Shown: one piece after another, positions 48,277 through 60,996 of the stretch | Layout: the number at the start of each line of letters is the position of its first letter | Position numbering within the stretch: position 1 is the stretch's first letter | NCBI RefSeq assembly: GCF_949628265.1 | Contig: NC_088787.1 | Coordinates: 27,022,501-27,086,500 of the forward strand | Direction of reading: 5' to 3' | Length of the DNA: 64,000 bases | Source of the DNA: Cloeon dipterum | Taxonomy: Eukaryota; Arthropoda; Insecta; Ephemeroptera; Baetidae | Position numbers and translations under genes: made by a program | The notes under the pieces: model-generated | The model's input: the letters and a program-made list of their open reading frames with translations, nothing else | Database searches by the model: none | Told to the model about the DNA's origin: nothing

Positions 48277-50259
48277 AAAAACAATAATCCTTTTCTTGTT
48301 TCCCTTCCAAGGTGCGCATTTTATCAAATTTTACCATCGGAGCAGTTTCAGACGAATTTGCGGACATTAGGAGGTTGATTGGAAATTATTCGGGATTTTT
48401 TACGTGACACTTTTATTTTCATAACGAATTACTGCTTATGGTAATAAAGATGTATAGACACTCTCTATGACAAATGTGAAAATCATGAGAAATTTTCAAA
48501 CTCTGGGTGGCCAGTTTTTTTTCCTTAAAGGACGCAAAAAGAGGCTCAAGCTGTCAAATACAGGAAACTCACTTCAATGAGCTTGCCCCAGAGGAATGTT
48601 CGAATGTTGAATTTTGAAGACCATGGGTGTTCTCAGCGAAAAAATATCTTGAAACATACTATTCACTCGCAGGTATACAAGTTAACAATAGTCGCCCCCT
48701 AACAAAGAGGGCTTAGAGCGTCAACAACGCCCCTGAGGGATCTGAGAGATTGAAATTCCTAAAGAAAATGAAAAATATATAGTTCTCATTTCGGAAGCCT
48801 TTTTGTTGAGAAAATGTCAGATTCTCTCTTTATGCGCTCGCAGTTTCCCACACCAAGAGGGCCAAATATTTTTGCCCTCTACACTTCAAATGGTTTGACC
48901 AGGTCAACTTAAAAAAAAATATTTGAAAAGAATGAAGAGTGATAGAGTGAATGTATAGCAATTTACGTTGGAACTCTAGTAATGTTACTAACATAATTTT
49001 TTGAGCTCTGCTCAGCACTTCCCGCGGGCTATGAGCTCACTTGTGTGTCCCAGGTCCTATAATAACACAATACATCGGAGCGGATATCTCATGGAACATA
49101 TGTTGCCCGGATGGCTTGGAGCTCTCGCCTCCCTACACGGAGGAAATGTCGTCTTTAATGGAAACATCATACATATTATATGTCCCTAAAGCCGCTGGAA
49201 AGATGCGAAAATCAGCAAGTGGCGAGTCAGTGCTGGTGCGCCTCCCAGCCTGTTGATCTATTTGAGCATTTTAAGAGTCTAAATTAACCACCTTTTGCCA
49301 TCTTTGGCGTTTGGGCAGCTACTATTAGATCCCAAACTGCTCAAATAACTCCCACACTGCTTTGACCCTCGTGAGAATGCCCTAACAATGAGAGCCAACG
49401 AGCTGGTTTAAAATTTCAAATCTGAATGAAACTTAGCAAAATTACTATCTGAAAGTGATATAATGGGATAATAAGAAATTTTTCGAATTTTCTTCTTAGC
49501 TTTATCTTAAATGAATTGTAAATTTAATTTTTAAAATAGATTTTAAGTCAATAATAAATTAAACGTAAATATAATAGTATAACGTTACTCCAAGCCTTGT
49601 CATGGATAAAAATACATAAGACACTAGAAAACCTAAGTAGTATTTTTAACGTTAATGAGCTGACATTATTTATATTTCTGTTTATGAAATGTATTAAATA
49701 TTTCTAATTTTGTCTCGATCATGATTAATTTAGGGCTAAAGTACAGTGGCCGAAACTATGTACCTGGTCGAGGTGAAATAATATTTCGAATATTCTGACA
49801 TCACCATCAAGAGGTCAAGAAGTTGAAGAAGTCCGATTTTCTCTTCAAGAATAAAATTGACTGGCACCTTGCACCTTGCTCATTGCTACTCACTCATTGT
49901 TAGCTAAACAGAATTGAGTAGGAATAAAAAATATAAACCGGTTATTACAGATAAAATATTAACTTAATTTATGTCCAGCAGCTGTAAAGTAAACGATAAT
50001 TATTTGAAATCTTTAATCCTGGAAATTTATTTTGATAACTATATAATGAAATTAAATATTGAAAAGAATTGTAAAGTTATAACAACTGAAGAGTACACAC
50101 ATATTACCGGTTTGTTTTGGTCTCTCCATGATCATCTGGATCTGGAGATCCCCGCCCCCTTATAGAACCATAACTTCTTCTTCTTCTGTGATCTTTGTTT
50201 AGGTTGTTTTGGTAGGCCATGGGCCGAGTCTTATCAGTTCCTCAGCATTAAAATTTAAA
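48277..50259. other. Intergenic region before HACD3
   Basis: No firm gene. A 71-codon open frame at 49041-49256 (containing GADISWNICCPDGLELSPPY) is GC-richer than its surroundings and starts near an acceptor-like TGTGTGTCCCAG, but has no recognised domain. A degenerate hairpin-repeat fragment is at 49595-49633. Confidence 0.4.
49595..49633 (+). repeat. Hairpin repeat copy 12 (fragment)
   Basis: CTTGTCATGGAT...ACACTAGAAAACC corresponds to the apical half of the hairpin. The basal part is gone. Confidence 0.4.
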
Positions 50260-52938
50260 ATGATGGAAAAATCAGAAGGAACTCTTAGCCCGTTTGTGTA
50301 CTGGGCGCAAACTGACTCAGTTGCCACCCTGAAGGTCGATCTCAAGAGCGTAAAGGTATATTAAAGCTAGCACTATCTTGCGAAACCCTTGTAAATGAAT
50401 ATTTTATGTCTTCTGCTAGGACCCACATTTGCGCATCAAGGAGGAGACAGTTGAATTTTCTGCTAACGGCGTCGGTGCCCAGGGCCTAAAACGCTATTCT
50501 TTTGCTCTTCACTTGAGTGCAGCAATTGACCCAGACGTAAGAAAAGTATTTTTTCTTAGCTTATTAAATATTCAAAAGCATTAAAATTAAAAGCAATTTG
50601 AAAGAACGGGGCATCTGATTCCGTCCACAACATGAATATCTATATAATATTATTATCATATTGGAGTGGTGACTTAATTGCAGTTCTATATTATCCCACT
50701 CAATTGGGAAATATAAATAATATCATTTTTAATGGTTTCATAAATTTAGCAACATCACTGCTTTTATATATTCTACAAATCAAGTCCAATTATGATGAAA
50801 AACAATCAGATAAGCGCATATTTATAGGTTTGTTATCTATGAGAATGAGAACCCTGATTGAATTTCTTTAGCTGCGGCTAATTACAGAAATCATATTTAT
50901 GAAAAGCAGTCGGAGTGAACATGATATCTGATTTTATTAAGAATTATTTTCAAAATCAGAAATATTTGATATTTTTTCACAATCATAGCTCCATAGTCCA
51001 TAGGCTTAAAAATAAACAAAATTTAATGACATCGCTTGCTGAAAAGTCTTGACTAAAGAAAATCAAATAATAACATCAAACTGTATGTAACCATAATCAC
51101 TGGTTAAGTACGTTAGAGAAATTTACACTACAGAATAATCTCTTCACACTTAACATTAGCAACAAAGAGTGTAATTTTTGAGGCAAAATACAATTTTTCA
51201 TATCAAATATTTTATTTTAAGCTCGTACTATTAAGCTAAATATTTTTGTTATTTTTAGAAATGCTCTCTAAAGGTGACCGACAGGCAGGTCGATTTGACT
51301 CTTTGTAAAACGAAGAAGGCCTGGTGGCCAAGACTCACCGCCAAGCCGCAGAAACCGGCATGGCTGAAGGTAGATTACTGTGCTTGTTGCAAAACATTTT
51401 GCAAAACTGACAATATTTTAACAGATAGACTTTGACAAATGGAAGAGCGAGGAGGATTTTGACGAGGATGAAACGCGTGACATTCGTAGAGACTTTCCCG
51501 AGATTTACGACAAACTGCAAAAGGAGGAACTTGGATATAGGAGAGGTGTCTTTGCCTTTCTCATTTTGCTCATTTTTGGCTAAATTTTGAAAACTCTTTC
51601 CCTTCCAGAGAGTGCAAAGAAGATTTATCTAGCAATTTACAATCTTCTGCAGTTCATTGGCTTTTCCTACGTTTTAATTGTCATGTACATCAGGCATTAC
51701 AAAAGTGGTGCAGGTAACTTTACCTTTGAATTTTTGGCGCTAGAAAATAAATATTCGGTCTAACAGAGTCCATGGAAGGTACTTACGAAGCAGTCGGCCC
51801 AGCAATGAAGTTCATCCAGCTGATGCAGTTTTTGGAGGTGTTGCATCCAATGTTTGGCTACACCAAAGGCAGCGCGCTCACACCATTCTTGCAAGTGACA
51901 GGAAGAGCCATAATTCTGTTTGTCATGATAGAAGCGGAGCCTAGGATGCAAACAAAACCTGTCGTCTTTTACCTCTTCCTCGTCTGGAGCATGATTGAAG
52001 TAGTCAGGTATACAAAAATCAAGTATTTTAATAGCACCTGTGGATAGTGTTATAATATAGTTACAGCTCAGTTTGACGAGAAATTACTCTCGACTTGGAA
52101 GTTGTGTTGTTCTGATTTTTGCTACTACATCAGCATGTTATTTCTTTCTATTCTTATATTTATTACTAAAACATAATTTTATTTAAATGCACATTTTAAT
52201 GAATATAAAAATTTTCAACCACATGACACATTATAATTCATAAGAAGTGACTAGATTGATGGTTTCAATGAGCTGCAAATTTAACCAGTCAATTATGGCC
52301 AGCGAATAATAAAATGTTAAGATTTTTTATTTTATTATCTGATGAATTATTAAATTGAGTTTTATACGAATTTTTACTAACATTTTTCAAGTTATTTTTC
52401 CAAAAATGACGTTAATATTTCGCACAATTTTCAATGACAAAAAGAGGCTGTAACTGAGACGAGTGTCAGCTTCTTGTGATATCTGATGACCAAATACCCT
52501 CAGGTACCCATACTATATCACCCAGCTGTACAACATGGAAAATTCCATTCTCACATGGTTGCGCTATACTATCTGGGTACCACTGTATCCTCTGGGATTT
52601 TTGTGCGAAGGAGTTGTAATCATTAGGTAAGCATCGATAAAAATGCCCCGATACTTCAGCTGATAGTTTACTATAATTATTAGGGACATCCCATATTACG
52701 AAGAGACCAACAGATTCAGCATTTCCATGCCAAATAAGTGGAATTTCTCCTTCTACCTGCCGACAGTGATGCGCATTTACTTGCTATTTCTGTGTGTGCC
52801 AAGTAAGGGTAATTTTATTTAAAATAATCGATTACAATTTTCATTTCACTTCCAGTGATGTACTTCATGATGAGTCACATGTACAGGACCAGGGTGAAGA
52901 AGCTGGGACCGAAGAGCTGGATCCGAAAGTACAATTAA
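50260..52938 (+). CDS. HACD3: Very-long-chain (3R)-3-hydroxyacyl-CoA dehydratase 3 (HACD3/PTPLAD1)
   Basis: Nine exons: 50260-50355, 50420-50536, 51259-51369, 51425-51545, 51609-51713, 51767-52007, 52504-52626, 52684-52802 and 52856-52938; all GT/AG, phases agree; 371 residues, close to the family length. Residues ~9-105 form the p23-like CS domain (FVYWAQTDSVATLKVDL ... WWPRL). A charged linker (~110-148) follows, then the PTPLA/HACD membrane domain with about six helices. The conserved LRYTIWVPLYPLGFLCEG contains the Tyr292 and Glu299 expected for catalysis, with the family's Y-x6-E spacing. The enzyme removes water from 3-hydroxyacyl-CoA in the third step of the ER very-long-chain fatty acid elongation cycle. 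The CS domain suggests protein partners as well. Two adjacent ATGs open the frame; the first is chosen. A C-terminal basic tail (RTRVKKLGPKSWIRKYN) faces the cytosol. Confidence 0.93.
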
Positions 52939-53177
52939 CCAACTTGTCTTTTGGAGGACCATTATACTCCATCAAGTCCGGGCCATAATTTTGATACTCT
53001 GGCTATTTAAGCCTGTAATTGTTTTTACGGTTATTGATTCCATTGCTTTGTTGTTTTGCGGGTATGTAGCTATGATGTGTCGTCTGTGGTAGTCAATGCT
53101 TTGTGTGCAACAACCAAAATAAGTGTTATTTTAAACAGCACTAAATGTCAAGTTTTCAATTGGTGTACTTTTTGCCA

Positions 53178-53183
53178 ATTAAA
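53178..53183 (+). terminator. Probable poly(A) signal of HACD3
   Basis: ATTAAA about 240 bp after the stop; no AATAAA is nearer. Confidence 0.45.
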
Positions 53184-53220
53184 ATAGTTATCATTTGTTT
53201 AACTACAACAAAGCATCTCA

Positions 53221-53226
53221 TTTATT
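53221..53226 (-). terminator. Poly(A) signal of NDUFA13
   Basis: Minus-strand AATAAA 34 bp beyond the stop codon. It lies about 40 bp from the HACD3 signal, so the two 3' ends overlap or abut. Confidence 0.65.
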
Positions 53227-53259
53227 CTAAATTTACATATTTTCCAATATACAACCAGC

Positions 53260-54300
53260 TTAGATCCAGTTCTTGAAGAACAGTCTCCTACGGTAGTCCC
53301 TCTCGGAGGCGTGAGCGTAAAACTCCCTCGAGTGAGGCTCAACCCACGCGTCTTCAGGCAGGCTCTTGTAGACCTTCTCACCGTAGTAAGTGCCCACTTC
53401 CCATCCAGGCACATCGGCCATCAACTTGGCCTCTTCATCACGATTGCGTCTCAGCTGCTTGAGCTTTCTGAAATAATTTTTTTAACTTAAAAGGTGCTAA
53501 AGGAAGAGACAAAAATTGTAATGGACTTGTTGTGGTGTAGCCACAAGTTGAAAATAACAAGATTTTATCGCAAGTTGGCTGTTTCAATGTTTCAAACAAC
53601 ATTGATTTAGCCACGTAAAAATATCACCACTGGGCACTGACCAATTAAATATTTTATTTTTAAAGATTTATTGGTTATTCTTCTGCCCAGCTGTTAACCA
53701 AAGGAATCAATCTGATTAATTTCATTTCAATTATGCACTACTTTTGTAGATTTGGAACAGGGTTGGTTAACACTGATGAACAGAATTCATTACTCTCTGT
53801 CCTTCTCAGCTGTGAGCAGAGGTGTCAGGGCCAAATATGCACTCCGTCTCTCAACTCGGTTCCTCCTGATTTGTTTACTGGCTCTGTAATATTCAAACAG
53901 ACCATAGGAAGTGATTGCTACAAATCCAGCGATGAGACCAACGCCTGAAATCAGAGCAAGAAGCATGCACATAGATAAGCAAGTCACACCCTAAAAATAA
54001 AGCACATGCAAATTATGAAAGTTTTGTACATAAAAAATGATCTGACAGGTTCAAAACACAAATTTTAAGGAATCAATTTGTGAATCGATATCAGCTGGTG
54101 GCAGAATGTCTTTCATTTTCAAAACTTGATTTTTTAAAGAAATATTCGGAACAATCAAGTAAAATGCGTATCAAAATGTAGCAAATTTAATGTTAATGAT
54201 ATTTACCGCTGAAATAGGACTTGGCCGGGTTCCTGACGTAAGGAATCGACCGATAGCCGCCCGAAGGCGGCATGTCCTGCTTCTTGACCGCCGTCGCCAT
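53260..54300 (-). CDS. NDUFA13: NADH dehydrogenase 1 alpha subcomplex subunit 13 (GRIM-19)
   Basis: Three exons on the minus strand: 54300-54207, 53944-53794 and 53467-53260; phases 1 and 2 match; 150 residues (human 144). The N-terminus MATAVKKQDMPPSGGYRSIPY matches the family's KQDMPPPGGYGPIDY. Exon 2 encodes the single membrane helix (GVGLIAGFVAITSYGLFEYY) followed by the RRNRVERRSAYLALTPLLTAEKDRE segment. Exon 3 carries LRRNRDEEAKLMADVPGWEVGTYYGEKVY and an aromatic C-terminus. This is an accessory subunit of mitochondrial complex I in the membrane/hydrophilic-arm junction. In animals it is also reported as a cell-death regulator (GRIM-19). It lies tail to tail with HACD3. Confidence 0.95.
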
Positions 54301-57300
54301 CTTTGTTTTGGCAAGAAGAGAAGAAAAATAAAAGACAGACGGTGCAGTCGATATTTTGCTGCTGAATGGCGCGAAATTAGCCTTTCGCCGCCAGCATTGA
54401 CGGAGATACTAATATTGTAGTAGAAGTAGTGGCCAAAATTTTTTTAATTTCACAACTAATAGCGAAAATAGATGTGAACTACTACAGCTCTTTGTTATTT
54501 CAAAGAACATTAAAAATATTTTTTTTTCAAACTGAACTGTCAGTTCAATAAAACTGAATTTCCTGCTTATTGTTTGCACATCATTCCATTTATTCACAAT
54601 GCGTGACTTTGACAGCTCATTCTGCTAATTTTCTTGCTTATACATTTTTCGCATTTCCTCTAAAGCATATGTTTAATTCATACTACATACAATTACACGG
54701 CGAATAAATTAAACAAGAAGTATATTATATTGTCATATTGTTTCACATCATCGCGTATGCTGGTATAATAGCGTGCCGCGAACCCAATCTTGATAAAACT
54801 CTCGCGCCGACCACTATATTTTCTTTTGCGACACGTAATAATTATACCAACAAACTTTCCATGCAGAATTTGTTGCCCTTGAAATATTGATACATTCACG
54901 AACGGAATAACCAACATTTCACTCCGCGCAGATCGTTCTCGAGAAATGTAAACTCGGCACAGTCTCCCTGGTAACAGAACAACATATTATGCATGCAACC
55001 ATTTCAATAAAACTTAATTTTTATCAGCTAGTTAAGCTGCGGTATCAGCAGCCGAACATCTGGAGGTTATAGGCGGCGGCAGTTGAGAGGAGGTGCCTCA
55101 CCCTCGGGGTCTGCAGGTTGCTCCAGCGCCAGACACGGCTCGCGATGTCAGGTGAGGACAATAAAGAGGCGGCTTTGCCAAAGAGCACGACGCAGGCATC
55201 GTTATTGCGATAAAACGCGATTAAAGGTATTTCTCGTAGATCCCAGAATAAGTCTAATTTTACAATAAATTTCCACTAGACCACTTAAAATTGTGTACTG
55301 TCGTAATGCAAATATAATTAATCTATTTAAAATAGTCCCTAAAAATTCGGCGGTGGCCCTGAAAAAAAATCATTGTATTTGATTCCAATGTTTTAAAAGT
55401 AAAAGGTGAACATACATTTTTTATTAAAGCAGAAGGAAACTGTTTCGTCACCCAGAAAACACCTTTCCTGCATTTTAACGCGAAATTAAGAGCACAGAAC
55501 AAGGCAATTGACTGTTGCGCAGCTGAAACTCATTTTGCGCACTTTCCTTGTAACAAGCATCGACCCGCGTGCGCCTCCCCAGAATTCATATTCGGCGAAA
55601 AATTCAGCGAGAGCTCGATCGGCCGAGATTTCGCAACAATTCGATTACGCACAGGAACCAGAATCGAGAGCAGGGCTTCGGCTTCCGAAAAACGGCTCTG
55701 CCTCATCTGTTGGGCTGTCCCTGTTGCTATCGGGAAGACAGAGCGTGTGCATGTGTTCGCGCGAGCGAGAGCGAGAGAGAGAAAATTTCCTCTCTTCTGC
55801 GAGCAGCTGTTGTTGGTTTATTTTTTGCCTGGTGTGTGGGCAGGTGAGGCAGGCTGGGTATCAGGCGGACACGCTCTCAGTCGTTCAGTCGGTACACATA
55901 CCTGGGACCCTGTCAGGTCTGCTTTTGTGCGTGCCGAGAAACACTGGGGGCCCCTTGGGTCTTCAGTCTGATAGTTGGAAGATTTTCAATATGAGGTGTG
56001 GGAAGAATATGAATTTAGAGTTTTATTAAAAACAAATTAATATTCATAATGTTGGGTATATTTTGGCGCAGACTTGGCCTACATTTTAGGATATTAAGCG
56101 AGACACAATGATTGCTGTTAAAATTAATTATTTTTTCTCAGTTATAATCTCGAAAAATACAAAAATGTTATTTTAAACGGAATCAAAACACTACATTTCA
56201 AAAACTTCTAATTGCTGATCAAATATAAATTATACCCAAATTATGGAATATTGCATTCCATTAAATATTAATTAAAAATAAAATGCTACGCCATTGAACA
56301 TTAAAAGTTATAAATTATATAACGAAATGTAGCTTGTTTCTTACTTAATTGTATAACTCTGTCCCAAATTTAGCGCTGGGCAGTGCTAAAACAATTAGTG
56401 TTGAAATAGTCTGGGCACGAATATTAAATTAGCGGCGATAGGGGCGTTGATGTGGGATTTTGTAAGAGGAAATCGATGTGGATTTGTTTACAAGAGCAGG
56501 GATAAATATTATGCCGAAATTGGAGACAGGATGTGGCGAAAATGAGTGCAATATAATTTTGCTGGCGGTCCTTGTGGGTTGGGCATTCTCGAGAGCCGGC
56601 TTTATATTAATATTTCACTGTTTTTAGTGCGGTGCGGTGATTGAGCGCCGAAAGTGGCTAGATAAAAAGTTTGCCGTAAATTTAGGCAGCGCGCGCGTGG
56701 AGAGTGACCTTCTCCTTGGCGCTAGCGAATGAAGGGGGTCGAGGATTTCTCGAAATTGCACATTGTTCGCCGATAAATGACTCCGTGTGTGTGTATATGT
56801 ATACGGGAGAGATAATAGATGATTCGCGATTTTGTACCGTGCGCCTACGCTCGGACGTGTTCATTTAAAGGCCCTCTAACAAATTGACATTTTCAGCGTT
56901 TTCATGTCGAATATCTGGGCGCGCGAGCAGGAAAGCAGGCATCAAAATAATACACGCTGGCGGAGCTTCGTTTCTCTCCAGGGTCAGAGCAATTATTGGA
57001 TGAAAACACATAAAGTATTATTTAATTAATCGCATAAGCAACACTTAATTTGGAACGGGCAATTAACTCATTTTCGGCTTTGAGATTGATCTCGTCGTTC
57101 GCGCCAACTCATGCGAACGCAATTTTTCGGCCAACAGTTTAATTGATGATGATAAGAAAAAACTTCAATTTTTTGCACTCTTAAAAATTGCCGTGCTCAA
57201 CGCCACGCCCACTTGCTTCTCGAGGGCAGGTAGATATCCTCTCCGACCTGATGTCAGGGCAGCTCACGATATTCTTATATGTGTGCCTTTTATTTCAGCA

Positions 57301-59261
57301 TGCAGCTCGCATGTACATCCAATAATTTACCTTGGGCATTCTCATACAGATCGCGACGAACGCTCATGAACTTGGCAAAAAATAAGCTGCGCTCCGAGAG
57401 AATAAACAGGTTTAAAAAGTTAATTGTTCACTGCTGCTGGCGCCTCCTGCCGCGAATCGAAACCAATATTCAGTATTTTGCCAACATTTTTATTGCTTTC
57501 TTCTCTCGTATTGGACTCTTTAAATTTATTCGATAGCAGAAGTTTTGTTCAAAGAGCAAAACAGGTTTAAAATGAATACCAAAAACGAGTGTTTCGTGAC
57601 TATAGAGGTCAATTTATTAAATTTTTATAACTGCAAAAAATATTTGTATTATTCCTCTTAAAAAGGGTTGTGTTGGACGAATTTTGTTAAAATTTCAAGA
57701 ATTTCTAAGTAGAACGAACGACTTGAACTTATAATTTTCGAGTTTATAAAGCAGGTTTTTTTAATCAGGGAGTATAATATGGATGTGTAAATAATTACGA
57801 TCATCCAGTATATCACATCATTGCTAGATTTTTTCAATCTGGATTTATGGTGCAATCATCCGAGGTGAACATTTGTCATTTTGCTATCATTAAAAAACCG
57901 CTCAGCCAAGTTCAGTGTCAAACCTCAAGTTTAAACTGCTTCGCTACAATTTTCATGTCCCTTTCAATTACGACTTGCTAATCTGCACATGACTCACTTC
58001 TTCTCGTTCACGGCACATTAATATCCAGCCTAGAAGCCATCGTGGAGCATTACCAAAAAGCCCGGCGCAGCACAAGAGCATGGTATGATATTTAAAGCGA
58101 GATAGCCTGTGCTGTGCTATACACGACGGCGGTTTTCCTGCTGCAATTATCGTTTCCTACAATTCGGACTGAGCAGTGAGCGAGGATAAGCGCCTGCTGA
58201 TGCGATAACCCAGCTGCGCGTCGCAGTGTACCATTTTTTTCTAGCTTCGAGAGGAAAGAGCGAGTGGAAATAATAACAACACACATCCACTCGGCTACGG
58301 CTACACACACCCACTCCGTCACTTGAAAATCCCGTCCGGATTCCACGAAAAAGGGGGAGCCGATTATTGCAGAAGCACCGCTTTCCAGCAGCCAACACAA
58401 GATATGATATATAAAATTTGATTCGCGCTTATACGGCCTGAGCGAAAAATTCGGACCGCTCAGTTCCCAGCTCGAGTGCTCGGCAACAGCATCACATTAG
58501 AGCGAAACCCTATAAGATGTTGCTCGCAAGTACGCAACATATATATCGCATTCAACTCGCGACATGTAGCAGCTAGCAGACTGCCTACGGTGCTTTTTTA
58601 TTTTTAAAGAGCAGATGATTTTCAGCTAAAATCCTAATATTAGCCAGCAGCGAATGAGCAAAATTAATCACACGACTCGTTCGTACCATTCTGAGGCTGT
58701 TTCAACCCCGCAAGCCTAATCAGCAATATTCAGATTCAGATTCAATGATTTAGAATGCTTTACCTTTCCAACGATCAAAACTGGTTGAAAATTCTCTGCA
58801 GCTTATAATGTAGCAATGAATTTTGATTTGGTGGTAAATTATTGCTGACGAGGTTTCGCGGCCGAAACTGACGACTGTATGTAATATGGTACGAGAGCGT
58901 GTGATACTAATTTTGCTATTGTATAATTTTTCAATTTTTTAGCTCGCCATGCCTGATTGGGCAGAGGTGGAAGTAGTATTTTTTGTTAAATTCAGTAAAA
59001 TATATATTACTAATTTTCTAAAGATAGTTGGCTGCATGGTACGCCCCATGTGCGTTGCTTTTGGGTTTTTTTCTGAAAGTATATAGATATAATAGAACCA
59101 TTGTGGGTTCGAGCCGTGACAGAAATGCATCTTTTGTAGTATAATTCGACTTGTTTATTTCGGATCGTGATTTGATGTATCAGAATGTTAAGATCAGGAA
59201 TCAAGACTGTGAAATTCCAAATAATTAAAAATCACAAATAATGCATTATATAATTTTAACA
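54301..59261. other. Noncoding region upstream of NDUFA13
   Basis: Should contain the NDUFA13 promoter next to 54301. No firm gene. At 55145 an ATG begins a 22-codon frame (MSGEDNKEAALPKSTTQAS...) directly followed by a strong donor-like sequence (ATGTCAG|GTGAGG) in a GC-rich block (55060-55200), compatible with a first exon of a plus-strand gene that continues elsewhere. A short (GA)n lies at 55762-55781. Confidence 0.4.
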
Positions 59262-60785
59262 AGCGCTTCGCACTTGAATTCGGTTGTGGGGGGCCAAGTC
59301 GGGGGCGGGGGCGAACTGTGCACGCGTTTTGCATACCAAAAACCGAAATCCCTTATAAAATGAATTTGGGAAGAGTTAGACCGGTTAAAATTCGGTTTCA
59401 GACACCTGCGCACTTAGTCGTATGTGTCCGATGGTCAAATTCGAGATTTAGCGGCCGGCGGCTTCTGGCCATTTGCGTGCACGGCAGAACGCGGATTTTC
59501 AATGCTCCGCCGTAATTCGCCTATGGCCCGGATTTCCGCCAAAATCGGTTTTCAGGGACTGTTTGCCGGGCGGAAGAGTATGGCATAGCAGTCGCGGCCG
59601 AAAAGATTTTTTTTCCCGCCCGAAATCCGAATTCGAAATTCCCATGTTAAGCCTAAGGGAGGCGAAAAATCCTTCCGCGCCGCGCGCCAAACCTATCTCC
59701 TCCCAGGTTTTCATCCGATCAGGTCGAATTTGGTCTTAAAATGTTCGCAGCTAAATTTACAGTTAAATTCCGCATCGCCTCTAGGGCCATTTTTTTCATT
59801 TTTTGCCCAGGTCCGGAGATATGCCTGCCGAAAGGTACAAAGTGGAAAATGGGCAAAATTTGCCCGTTTAATAACTTTCTCGCTATTGCGCGGATAAATC
59901 TTTTTCGCATACCGTTGGCTTCGTCCACTCGTTGCCTAATCGAATCTCGAGTTTGGGGGCCCTGGGGCCCATAGGGACCCCGCGAGGGGGCCACGAGTAC
60001 CGAAAAATCGCGTTTTCGAACTTTGAAGGGTCACCGCTGACCCTGAGGAGGTCACCCGGATTTCATACTCGCAGGGCCTTAGTTTTTTGGGCAAACTTAA
60101 AGATTGGCTATCTTGGAATTTTGATCCCAAACAAAGTGGGCACCCGTGTTAATCTTATGGGGATTTCGACTTTTGCCTGTTTTTAACTCTTTCGGCCCTT
60201 CCAGCTCCGGCGCCGTTTGAGCAGGATGGCGGTACTACAACGTCAAAATGAAGCTAATTGCATCCTCTTTCGAATGAGTGTTCGCGGCGGGCCGTCGCGG
60301 GGGCTCCTCAAAAAAAAAAAAAATAATAATTATTGTCCAAACCACGTTTTTGCACCTTTCGAATATCTCGGCCACTATGGGACTCGCGGGCTAAAACCGG
60401 TGATGGCTGAACGGCTGAACTCGCCGTTAAATTCTGCGGGCGATGGCACCGGTTTCAACCCCCCATCCCCCTCGCCCCCCCCCTCTGCCCCGGAAAGACC
60501 CTCGAAAAGGCCCCTTTTGGTTTCATTTTTTTTTTAAATTCGCCTATGGGAGGAATGGCGGGTTTCTCCGTTGAAGACGCGTTCGTGGGCGACCCCGCGT
60601 CGGCCACCCGGGTTTCGCCCCGTTTTGGCGATTTTTTTACACAGGCGCATAGGGAGGCCGCTTGCAAAGAGGGCTCCCCGGGCCCCTATGGGGCGGCGGC
60701 AAAAAAACCTTTGGGGCCCGAACCCCCCTCCCTTGCCCCCGCCCCTTGACTGCGACCCCCCCTGTCGATGGGTATTGTATAAGTA
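59262..60785. repeat. GC-rich repetitive block of foreign composition
   Basis: About 1.5 kb with far higher GC than the flanks, many G and C homopolymers (for example 60465-60490 and 60720-60765), an A-run at 60309-60321, and self-complementary patches such as GGGCAAAATTTGCCC (59850-59864) and GGGGGCCCTGGGGCCC (59954-59969). Open frames cross it on both strands without recognisable protein features. Probably part of an interspersed repeat; class unknown. Confidence 0.6.
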
Positions 60786-60831
60786 GGGTCCATTAAAATA
60801 TTTTTACATAAATACAATTGGATATATTCTT

Positions 60832-60859
60832 ACCCCGTACGTAGCGCGGGTCTTATTAG
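60832..60859 (+). repeat. Helitron-like 3' hairpin
   Basis: ACCCCGTACGTAGCGCGGGT can fold as a GC-rich stem and is followed 8 bp later by TTAG|T. This resembles the 3' end of Helitrons (hairpin then CTRR|T) apart from C to T at the first base of the tetramer. It could mark the end of the element represented by the GC-rich block. No Rep/helicase gene or 5' TC end is seen. Confidence 0.35.
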
Positions 60860-60996
60860 TATGAGATCAAAGTTTCTAGAATTCTCTTGCACGAAATCTC
60901 ATCCTATCCAGAGAGAGAACATTTTAGTTTCGACTGCTGTCGTGCGAGGCTAAAGGTGCAGGAAGGGCGAGTTTCACCTTTGCACGCCTCACATGC

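Noticed and set aside
55508-56029. 173-codon plus-strand frame
   Set aside because: Includes an Arg-Glu run from a short GA tract, has no recognisable protein features and no splice support.
59020-59125. tRNA gene suggested by GGGTTCGAGCC at about 59105
   Set aside because: No acceptor, D or anticodon stems can be drawn and the A-box-like sequence is poor.
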